Program-made: the position numbers and the translations under genes
Origin: Irineochytrium annulatum
Lineage: Eukaryota > Chytridiomycota > Chytridiomycetes > Chytridiales > Chytridiaceae
Direction of reading: 5' to 3'
Length of the DNA stretch: 13,863 bases
Assembly: GCA_027600665.1 (NCBI GenBank)
Contig: JADGJL010000789.1
Coordinates: 1-13,863 of the forward strand
Shown here: piece by piece, positions 1 to 7,582 of the stretch
Layout: each line of letters begins with the position of its first letter
Numbering within the stretch: position 1 is the first letter of the stretch
The notes under the pieces: model-generated
Database searches by the model: none
What the model was told of the DNA's origin: nothing
The model's input: only the letters and a program-made list of their open reading frames with translations

Positions 1-25
1 CTCCCGTACACCCCCTTCCTCCCTG

Positions 26-31
26 TTTATT
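26..31 (-). terminator. AATAAA poly(A) signal of the L-type lectin gene
   Basis: A minus-strand AATAAA lies 56 nt beyond the lectin stop codon, a suitable distance for 3'-end formation. It is assigned from the hexamer and spacing only. Confidence 0.5.
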
Positions 32-86
32 AACAACCCGAGTTCTTTACTGTTAAATCCAGTCACCCACCCTTGCCGCGCCAGGC

Positions 87-1744
87 TCAGAATCGCTTGT
101 AGCTCTTCTCCTTCATTTTTTGCAACACGACAAAAATACCGGCCCCGACGGCCATGAGGATGATGATCCCGATCAAGATAAAAAACGCCTGCCCAATCGC
201 CCCCCACGAGGAGCCGCCCGAGGATGACCGGCCAGACGGGGTAGCGCCGGCGTTAAAGTTCACATTGTTACGCTGGGAGCCGCCGCCGTAGTTCGTGTTT
301 GTCCCGGCGTTCTTCGGCTACAAAAGCATCAGTCGTGCAAGCGGGTAAAACTATCAAAAGATCTATCTTACGTTTACAATCCCGTTCGAGATGATCTTAA
401 TGATGTCGTGGTTGTCGGACGCGTCCCCGGTATGAGAGCTGAACCCCAAGTACCCAAAGTTAGGCAATGACACATTCTGGGCCGTGAAGCACGGCTCCCA
501 GGTGTTCGTCCCCTTGATGTTGAGCGACACCTTCAAACCGAGAGCATTAAACATCCGACCGACAAGAAGACCTATCTCTTCGTGTAATACCTCAAGAGCA
601 CCACCACGGACGTATTTGATTTTGGCCGATGTCGGGTGGGACTTGCCTCTGAAGTCCGCGCTGCAACCCCCTAGCTCGTTCGACCTCCCATCCGTCGACT
701 GGTCGTACTTCGTCTTTCCATCCCCAACCATAGCGTTAACGTAGGGAAAGGTAATCTGCAACACCCAAGTGTTAATCCACGTTATATCTCGCATATGATC
801 CTCCAAACGCCGTCATCCCAACACAGACCCGATGTCTTCCATTGCTGTAGGTGTCGAAAAATAAGCCTAGACCGTTAAACTCGTCCTTGTTCCCAAAAAC
901 AGGTCCTAAAAAGACCGTAAGCCACTGATCGCCAGTAAGAAAGCACTAACCCATTTTCTCCCGGTCCGAGGTAAACCAGAAAGCAAAGCCATCCCCGTAC
1001 AGTGCCGTCCCCGCCCCCGAAACCTTAAATTCGAATTCGATAATCCACGACGAACTCGTAAACGGCTATTACAAACGACCGTCACTCGTCATACCAATTA
1101 TAACAAAAAAAAAAGATACGTACAACTTTGCTCCAAAGCCAGCCAGACTTCGATTGCCGATCAGGTGCCAACCGAATGTATTTGTTGACCTCCATAATGA
1201 CATCTGGAAAACGTTGGCGAATGGTCACAAGTCAAGCACACATCACTAATAAGATATCGTACCTCCTCCAAAGTTCCACCACCTTTAGTCGCGAAAGGCA
1301 AAAAGTTGATTGTTAAAATCAAACAGGAGTAATCAACATACCTATTCGAAAGATTCTCCTCTGCAACGTAAAAGAAGACGACCGAACGACGCACATTGAA
1401 GTGAAAGATATCGTTAGGACGGGCACAAGGTCAGGGCTGTAATTTCAGATCGCAACCCCGCCTCGACCAGCCGCTCCAACCCAGCTCTTGCAACCGTCCG
1501 CCTCCTTCTCTTCCCAAACGAGGAAAAAAATTCATGTACCTATGTAAGGTGCATGGAGCGAGTACGAATGCAGCGGAACAAGCTGCTCCTCGTCTTGGGC
1601 TGCGACGAGAGTGGATGAGGAGAGAATGACGAGGGAGGTGGCCGCGACGAAGATGAGGGATCGGAGGACGGAGGTCGCGGGTCGGCCTAACGTCCCACGC
1701 CCGGGATCGCGCCGGCTTTCCATTCGACGCTCCCTCGCTGCCAT
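87..1744 (-). CDS. L-type lectin cargo receptor, VIP36/ERGIC-53-like (9 exons, complete, 356 aa)
   Basis: Likely a single-pass type I membrane lectin that binds high-mannose glycoproteins and carries them between ER and Golgi. Exons run 1744-1540, 1360-1342, 1282-1263, 1203-1124, 1065-951, 905-829, 755-591, 530-372 and 317-87; the total of 1071 nt is in frame. Seen: hydrophobic signal segment at residues 29-48 ending VAAQDEE, then a lectin fold with WWNFGG, GDGFAFW, FGNKDEFNGLGLFFDTY, TDGRSNELGGCSADF and GDASDNHDIIKI. These include the Asp, Asn and His positions used for calcium and mannose in the family and the two cysteines expected to pair (GGCSADF, EPCF). A Gly/Ser/Asn-rich stalk follows, then a membrane segment at about 323-345 and the tail KEKSYKRF. 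Length matches the VIP36 class. The second Met (codon 8, 1723) is an alternative start. The gene is intact. Whether it is VIP36-like or Emp46/47-like cannot be settled by eye. Confidence 0.93.
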
Positions 1745-2315
1745 GATCTTGACTGATTCCGAGAAATGGTTGGCACCAAAATTGACACCACGCTGTCACA
1801 CACATGAGTGGCCCAAAGGCGCTGTACGCGTTCCCGTTATGTGCATACGATGTCCCGACGGAATGTGGAAATGGCTGCACTGAATGCGAGTCTAGCTACT
1901 GAGCTGAGGAGGGCGCTTAGGTTTCCTTCGCTTCCCGTGTGAATGAAGGAAGATGGCAGAGTGTTGCATCGACGCGTCAATTTAGGTCAAAAGTATCAAA
2001 TCGTCACCACTCAGGCCAACCTTCATGCCGGCTGATCAGGCAGCTATGCGAGACGAGAGAATTCCCTCCCCTTTTCTACACCCTCCGACGGTAGGATTGA
2101 TCCCGGGCCAACTTTCTATTTTGGGACAATGTGAACCCGCGGTCAGGAATCCCGTCCCGAATTTTGGGCAAATCCCGTCCCGTTGCGGACACTAGCGACG
2201 CCCCAAGATGAGGCGATTTCATGGGGCAGCATTGACGTGAGCATCATTATCCTGCGAACTTCAACTTACATGAGTCTCGTCTAGGCATTCCAGAATGGTT
2301 CGATGGCGTTAGCAG
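1745..2315. other. Intergenic, upstream of the L-type lectin gene
   Basis: No supported gene. The stretch next to 1744 is presumably the promoter and 5' leader of the lectin gene. Apart from the short repeat cluster at 2118-2182, I see no clear TATA element or other structure. Confidence 0.5.
2118..2182. repeat. Short mosaic repeat (two 12-nt direct copies plus two 8-nt copies)
   Basis: AATCCCGTCCCG occurs at 2148-2159 and again, identically, at 2171-2182. ATTTTGGG occurs at 2118-2125 and 2161-2168. The GGGA/TCCC content also makes imperfect inverted pairs across the cluster. This could be the end of a small decayed element or a regulatory cluster; nothing else identifies it. Confidence 0.45.
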
Positions 2316-2502
2316 TCAAGCTGGTTGGCCCTTCTCAAGCATCATCCCCTCAACCTCCTCCTCCTTGACAATCTCCCCAAAGTCCCGTTCATCGTCGTCG
2401 TCATCGTCGTCCGTAGAAGCTGCACGACAAACTTCCCAGCCCGTGGGAGCCTCGAAAAACACGGCCTCAAGTTTAGGCGGCGGACGCGGACGGTCCTCAA
2501 AA
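2316..2502 (-). CDS. Possible terminal exon of an unrecognised acidic protein
   Basis: On the minus strand an open frame beginning near 2502, just after a pyrimidine-rich tract ending in TTTTGAG, runs to a TGA at 2316-2318. It reads RPRPPPKLEAVFFEAP, then GWEVCRAAST, a run of seven Asp and one Glu, ERDFGEIVKEEEVEGMMLEKG. The acidic block and the codon choice look coding, and the tract before it resembles the short-intron acceptors nearby. A donor at 2562 (GTAGGT) could precede it, but the joined frame from the proline-rich stretch upstream does not stay open in phase, so I cannot build a gene. The family is not recognised. It may be a real C-terminus, a relic or chance; the opposite-strand serine-rich reading is less convincing. 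Confidence 0.3.
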
Positions 2503-3504
2503 GCACAGAGGTGTGAAAGGGGATAAAGAGTGTTGCGGAGTGGTTGTGGAGGATTGCGACCTACATCTCAGCCAGAATTTCTCCCAGAGTCTCGTTCTGG
2601 GACGACGCAGATGCTACGGCGTGGCCAGGAAGGAGAGGCGGGGGGTTGAGAGGTGTGGGAACGTGGAGGGGAGGGCAATTACCACGACGCGGTGGAGGAC
2701 GTAGCAGATGGAGGATGCCCATTTTGAGAGAGAAAATGATAAATTGGGTGAGTGGCCAGGACGAGGATGGCGACAGCACCTTGGCTGATTTTGACGTTTT
2801 CCAGCCATCCTTTTTTTTTTCTTTACCCACCGGCGAGGTCGCTCAATATTATGAAATGCACATTTCGCTATGTTGTATTGCAACGGTTTGCGCGATCAGA
2901 CACTGCGGATGTTATCTACAAATTGTCACTTGTCAATCGCTACCCCGTACTTTGAACGGCATCGCGTCGCCACCATCTACAAACGTCTAAACAAATCTAT
3001 ATCGCACAACTTCCTCCAAAAAACCTTTTTTTAACATTCGGACTATCTGGGGGTGTAGTGCTATGAATATCTCTTGCGCACAGTGACCATGCGTTCACGG
3101 GCCTGGTTTGCCCATGGGTACCGGGGCTTGAGAGTGCGTCTGTGTGCGTTCCGTAAGACCGTGCCAGGGAGCTCACACATGATAAACATTAGCCACGTTA
3201 AAAAGTATACCGTCAAAATGAAGATATGACACTGTTTGCAAAGGTAAAAGTCGTGGCACATTTACCTGGGGCTTCTCCTCGGTGGCAAGGCCAGCTGCTT
3301 TTTATAAACCTATCTCAACTATGTTGTACGCCCGGCATGATAAGATGCTCACTTTAGTATGCTAACAAAGACTGAACCACCATCATGTAATTGAAGTCAA
3401 CGAGCTTGATCCGAGGCTGCTCCAGTTGTAAAATAAATCATGTTGCCTTGCAGCGCGGTTCCCCCTTCATTTGTTCATTTGGAGTGAATCTTTTCTGCAA
3501 AACT
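2503..3504. other. Region without a supported gene
   Basis: Several short frames exist on both strands, among them a proline-rich minus-strand stretch at about 2561-2700 and a cysteine-containing one at 3061-3261. None carries a recognisable domain or joins into a longer model with plausible splice sites. It includes an A/T-rich run at about 2811-2822. It may hold remains of the 5' part of the retroelement that becomes recognisable at 3505, but I see no gag or integrase motif. Confidence 0.4.
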
Positions 3505-4650
3505 TGATCAGCAATGTGAGCCTAAGCTTCCCCGCCAGTGGGACGAGGTGATCAGAAAGGAGTTGGAATCTCAATGCACATGGTACATATCAAATAGTTG
3601 ACCTCCCAAAAGGAGCTCAGATGGTTGGGAGCATGTGGGTGTTTCCCGTGAAGAAATATGCGGACGTCAGTATTGAGAGGAACAAGTTGACTCGTGGCTC
3701 AGGGATTTACCCAGCACCCAGGATTGACTTTGATCTTACATACTCACCTGTCGTCCAACCCTCAACTATGCGACTCGTACTCACAAACGTTATGCTTAAC
3801 GCGGATGATGTCAAGATGTGCAACGTAGAACCGCATACCTTAAAGGCACTTTGGACAAGGTGATCTACATGGGACCTCCTAAGGGAACTGTAATTCCCGC
3901 AAGAAAGGTCATGCGTCTTATCATGGCTCTGTACCTACGCCTTGCTGACTCTCTCCTTGCGCAAGGATTTAAGCAGCTCATCTCTGTTCACGCGCACGGT
4001 GATAACGTCAAAAACTGTGTGAACGGCAATCTTACCATATGTGTTTACGTGGATGATCTCGTCTTTGCAGGATCCAAGTCTCGTATCAATTTGGCTGAAT
4101 CTGTCATTCAACAAAGTTTCACTACGAGAGATCTCGGCCGCTTATAGCGCTGTTTAGGCGTGGTTTACAAGTGGTCGGAGGCAGCGGAACTCTTTGCAAC
4201 ACATGAGAACTACGTGCTCCGCATGTTAGAGAAATTTAACATGGCCACATGTAAGCCAAAGAGCACACCCATGATCAAGGACATTTAGTTTGACACAATC
4301 AGGGAAAACAAGGAAATTCTTGGTTTCAAATTCCCTTATAGCTCCGCCATCGGCGCCTTTATGTTTGCTGTGACAACGATGCTCGCATCAACGGTGTCCG
4401 CTCAAACGGTCAGAGCCAGATGGGATACGTGATATGCATGCAAGATGTCATGGGCTTGTTATACCTCATGGATGAGTTACGCATTCCATTCCCCACCCTG
4501 TACCCACTTTTAAGGATTCACAGGCTCTGCGCATGTTGTCGCAATGCGCAAACGAACCAGCCGGAATCATCATGTTGTTCCAAACATCTGCGACATGCAA
4601 GAGCAGCTAGCACCTGTGATGTGTTGACGCCGACGCGAATCTGTATATAA
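3505..4650 (+). pseudogene. Ty1/copia-type retrotransposon pol relic (reverse transcriptase, decayed RNase H)
   Basis: Remains of an LTR-retrotransposon polyprotein of the copia class. Homology begins at about 3515 with QWDEVIRKELES, then shifts frame near 3597 to IVDLPKGAQMVGSMWVF and IDFDLTYSPVVQPSTMRLVL. After another frameshift near 3840 come GTLDKVIYM, KVMRLI and the catalytic YVDD at 4046-4057, then FTTRDLG. Stop codons lie at 4145-4147 and 4287-4289, and the segment YSSAIGAFMFAVT near 4336 matches the stretch after the polymerase domain. The part usually containing ARLVARGF is lost or scrambled near 3690-3720, and the segment after ALY (about 3940) is shortened. From 4420 the RNase H region is barely traceable (KDSQALRMLSQ). 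No LTR pair, gag or integrase is seen. The element is dead and truncated; the limits, especially the right one, are approximate. Confidence 0.85.
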
Positions 4651-4750
4651 CGAGTGGCTAGAATGTAGGTGCGAACTACAGCTCAATGTGGTCGGTCCAC
4701 AGCAGAGCTGCTAAACCTCTTAATCTTCGCCGATGCAGAGTAATAGGCAT

Positions 4751-4762
4751 CCCCTCGAGGGG
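4751..4762. repeat. Perfect 12-bp palindrome CCCCTCGAGGGG
   Basis: Self-complementary 12-mer followed directly by further G and A residues (GGAG). It lies between the retroelement relic and the dead LicD copy. The purine-rich right half could be what remains of a polypurine tract at a retroelement 3' end, but no LTR is visible to confirm that. Confidence 0.6.
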
Positions 4763-4776
4763 GAGCAGAGGCCCTG

Positions 4777-4797
4777 GCGCTACTTTATATATAGCGC
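4777..4797. repeat. AT-centred inverted repeat (GCGCTA ... TAGCGC)
   Basis: GCGCTA at 4777-4782 pairs with TAGCGC at 4792-4797 around a TATATA-rich centre of nine bases. It lies 14 bp after the palindrome at 4751-4762 and just before recognisable LicD-like sequence. It could be a hairpin, a decayed promoter TATA region or a rearrangement junction. Confidence 0.6.
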
Positions 4798-4844
4798 TCA
4801 TACTATGTAAGTCCGTACAGTGATATGGAATAACCCCGGCCCAG

Positions 4845-5405
4845 CAGGTACCACCGTAGGCCATTTTCTAACACACTCGTCCAGAGCTGCAACAACGTCA
4901 AAGGAGGGTTTACAATGTCGGGCTTTACATCAACATCTTTGCCGTCGCATGCCTGAGCGACGTCAGGGCTGGCGCGGTAGCAAACGCGTGGAAGCTGAAT
5001 GAGACCGCCGCGTTTGTCCGCCAGAGGATGGATCTCGACATCCATAGACCAGATTTTTCCGCTGAGATCTACGACGCTCATGGGCGACCCTGTTTGGCAG
5101 CCGCACAATGTCGTGCAGATTTTAATGGAGTTTAGGGGAAGGGGCCGCCTTTGATAACAGAGTGCAGGAATAGGAGTCCGGGCGGTATTTTATGGCGATG
5201 GAGTGATGTCAAGCAGGTGTGGTGGAGATGCTGGTGCAACAGCCTATGGAAGGATCTTCGGCGGCAAGTTCTTCCCGGCAGCGCTAAGCGAGTCAAGTGA
5301 GTCCAATCTTTTATTCTCATCAAGGCTGTTGGGGTTGAAGCCGTGGCAGACCTCGCGGCTTGCGGATGGGTTTTGGGAAACGATCTGCGCTATGCTCCAG
5401 CCATT
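4845..5405 (+). pseudogene. LicD-family phosphotransferase pseudogene (C-terminal half)
   Basis: A broken paralogue of the intact gene that starts at 5767. Matching blocks appear in order: LVQSCNNV (4876-4899; intact gene LVQDGNNV), MSG then, one base shifted, LYINIFAVA (4923 on; intact IYIDIFAV), FVRQRMDLDIH (5013-5045; intact VVRQKMDVDFH), a shift, then IFPLRSTTLMG (5053-5085; identical). It hits TGA TAA at 5152-5157, then continues as LWRWSDVKQVWW and LWKDLRR, and finally LGLKPWQTS...FWETICAML (5325-5400). At least two frameshifts and two in-frame stops rule out a product. The last block is separated by a 60-nt segment starting GCAAGT (5264) and ending AAG (5323), aligned with the last intron of the intact gene. 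The N-terminal half, including the DxD region, is absent. It probably arose by tandem duplication and then decayed beside the retroelement relic. Confidence 0.85.
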
Positions 5406-5766
5406 TACGATCCATCGTCGATGTTTATTGTGTCACGAACATAGCAAGCAATAAAATGCATTTTGCTGCTAGATTTACCGCCAGAACTCATGGAATTGGA
5501 CCACAAAAACGCTTTACCGACCATGTGGGCCTGGGCCGCGGCTGGACCGCCGGCCGACTCCCGCATGGCGGAAGCATGTCATCCTATCCAGCCAAATACC
5601 AATTTCGCTCGCTGTAAGGAGAAGTTGACATCGGCGATTAACTGGCCGGCCCTCAAGCACGCGACAGACCGCTAACCAACGACAGACGGCCCGCGGTAAG
5701 CTGGATCGTGACCCAGGAGGCCCGAGCTCGGCACGGTCCGGTCGGCAATTTCTTCCCCGTGCATAC
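5406..5766. other. Intergenic, promoter side of the intact LicD gene
   Basis: GC-rich region between the pseudogene and the intact gene. It presumably holds the promoter and leader. No domain-bearing frame or clear TATA box is seen. Confidence 0.45.
5450..5455 (+). terminator. AATAAA behind the LicD pseudogene
   Basis: A plus-strand AATAAA lies about 45 nt past the last recognisable coding block of the pseudogene, comparable to the 51-nt spacing in the intact paralogue. It may be a leftover 3'-end signal. Confidence 0.3.
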
Positions 5767-7392
5767 ATGAGCGCGGCACCTCGTGGCCGGAGGTCGGAGC
5801 AGTCGGCGTGGGCACCAACTCAGGAGCTCGTCGGACGGACCTCCCTATCTCCCGCCTGGTCGGCCAAACCTCGTCATCTTTCCGCAACGGACCTCTGCCT
5901 CGGCGACTCGACGCGTCTATATATCACCCTCAGGTCTCGCCGCGTTCTCTTGGTCGGCTTCGTCCTCCTCACGCTCGTGGCGCTCGTCTACACGATCCTT
6001 GGCATCTGCCTCACGCCTGTGTTTCTCGCGGACGAGATTCGGGCGTTGGCGGGAAATGCTACATCTTCATCTGCCTTTGAAGCTCATCAGCATGCTCACA
6101 GGTGTGCAACTTTCCTTTTGTGGCCCGTCTTCCCTTTCTCGCCCACCGTTTTTCTAACCTTGCAGTCCACACGCGAGCACTGGGCGTTCCCTTTATGTTC
6201 AATCGGCCGACGAGTTCGCGCTCGGCTGTTCGTTCCCGTTGACCGCGGTTGAACGTACGTGCCACATCGCCGCCACGGAAGCGTCTCTATACTTGAAAAA
6301 CGCCTCGACAGTGCCAAGTGAGCTCGCCCGGGGTCCCGCCGCGCCACCGCTGCCAAAGTCCGTTAGGGCGACCTGGAAACTCACGTCCGCCGGCGGCACG
6401 ATAGCCGTCTTCACGCCCAAAGGCCCCGCTGATACCACTTTGGCCAGCGTGCCATGCTGCCCCATTCGGGACACAAACATGGAGAGGGACTCGTACAGGA
6501 ATTACTTTATCGAGAGTTGGTTCGACGCCCACCAAGATATACGATACATGCAAGTTACCACGGCAACCCGACGGCGAGCACACCTTCGGGAGGCCTTGCG
6601 TGCGTGGACGCGCTTTTGTGCAGAGGAGGGCGTCGTAAGCTGGCTGGCGTATGGGGGTCTCGTCGGATGGTTCTGGAATGAAGACATGCTTCCGTGGGAT
6701 GTGGATCTGGTAGCTTGTTCATTAATTCTTTAGATGCGTTTTCTCATAGAATTTTTGGCAACATAAGGATTTTCAAGTGACGATGAAAACGCTCCTTGCG
6801 CTCCGACGTTTCGACAACCACCTCTTCGACCGGCGATATCTCCTCGAGGTGAACGGGTACAGCTCCTATAGGCTCGTCCAGGACGGCAATAACGTTGACG
6901 CACGCTTTACTGATACTATGTCGGGGATATACATCGATATCTTCGCGGTCGCCGACCTTGGCAATGGCGACGCGAGCGAGGCTGGAGATAGAGGGGCAGA
7001 CCGGGTGGTCCGCCAAAAGATGGACGTCGACTTCCACACGGGTGAAATTTTTCCACTACGGTCGACGACGTTGATGGGTGTATTCGTATGGCGGCCAAAC
7101 AACGTGGTGCGGGTTCTCAAGAGGATCTATGGCCTAGGACCGCTCGTGGACAGGGAATACCGCGAAGGGGACGGCATGTGGTGGCGGTGGAACGAGCAGA
7201 AACTGATGTGGGAGAAAACCTTGATGAGCCACTTTAAAGGTTATTGGAAGGAGATCAGGACGTAAGTTTAATGTCTTGTGTGGCGTTGAAGTAACAATTT
7301 ACATCCACCCGCAAAGGTCGCTAGGGCTGAAACCTTGGCCAACCAGATTATTTCCTGGTGGTTTATGGGAAACCATCTGCGCGGTGTTGTAA
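5767..7392 (+). CDS. LicD/fukutin-family phosphotransferase, type II membrane protein (4 exons, 482 aa)
   Basis: Probably a Golgi enzyme that transfers a phosphate-linked group (phosphocholine, polyol-phosphate or sugar-phosphate in known relatives) onto a glycan; donor and acceptor are unknown here. Exons are 5767-6101, 6166-6709, 6768-7261 and 7317-7392, with introns of 64, 58 and 55 nt; 1449 nt in frame. Seen: an Arg-rich cytosolic N-terminus, a membrane anchor at residues 60-82 (RRVLLVGFVLLTLVALVY), a lumenal stem, then the LicD core: YGGLVGWFWN and LPWDVDLDFQVT (about 274-298, acidic metal-binding cluster rebuilt exactly at the second splice junction), SGIYIDIFAV (345-354), IFPLRSTTLMGVFVW, and YWKEIR. 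The last exon adds LGLKPWPT and FWETICAVL-like residues (here LWETICAVL), a block that the pseudogene upstream shares. If the last intron is retained, the protein stops at 7265 (458 aa). The gene faces the lectin-glycosyltransferase gene tail to tail. Confidence 0.9.
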
Positions 7393-7442
7393 AAAATGTC
7401 ATCAATCAATCATATTGGATCATAATGGCAATATAGCATACG

Positions 7443-7448
7443 AATAAA
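7443..7448 (+). terminator. AATAAA poly(A) signal of the LicD gene
   Basis: A plus-strand AATAAA lies 51 nt beyond the TAA at 7390-7392, inside the 190-bp space between the two convergent genes. That spacing also favours 7392 over 7265 as the normal end of the coding sequence. Confidence 0.55.
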
Positions 7449-7582
7449 TACTTTTTCGTACATGAATATTTCATAATATCGCCTGCCTTTGCTGCAAAAG
7501 TCCGTCATATGCGCAACCTAAATACATTTGTTTCGTTGCTGATGCTTTGATCCTTGGCTCCAGCACCTCCTTGCTCAGAGAA

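Noticed and set aside
1431..1880. Long minus-strand frame over the start of the cargo lectin gene
   Set aside because: It overlaps the real exon 1 in another frame and reads through its intron; low-complexity Arg-rich sequence without a domain.
2544..2990. Plus-strand frame of 148 codons
   Set aside because: Arg/Gly/Trp-rich reading opposite the proline-rich minus-strand stretch; runs over the T-rich tract and shows no domain.
3061..3261. Minus-strand cysteine-containing short frame, with a possible donor GTAAAT at its start
   Set aside because: Tried as a small spliced gene, but no upstream exon stays open and no family is recognisable.
4803..5108. Minus-strand open frame of about 100 codons
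   Set aside because: It is the antisense of the LicD pseudogene; the same antisense frame exists over the intact LicD gene, so it reflects coding-strand composition.
5463..5675. Plus-strand short frame beginning LLDLPPELM, reminiscent of an F-box start
   Set aside because: Only the first few residues fit; the following sequence lacks the rest of the F-box and no splice extension restores it.
6710..6750. Alternative acceptor at 6750 in the LicD gene, also in frame
   Set aside because: It would insert six residues into the WDxDLDFQV metal-binding block, whereas the acceptor at 6767 rebuilds the family motif exactly.
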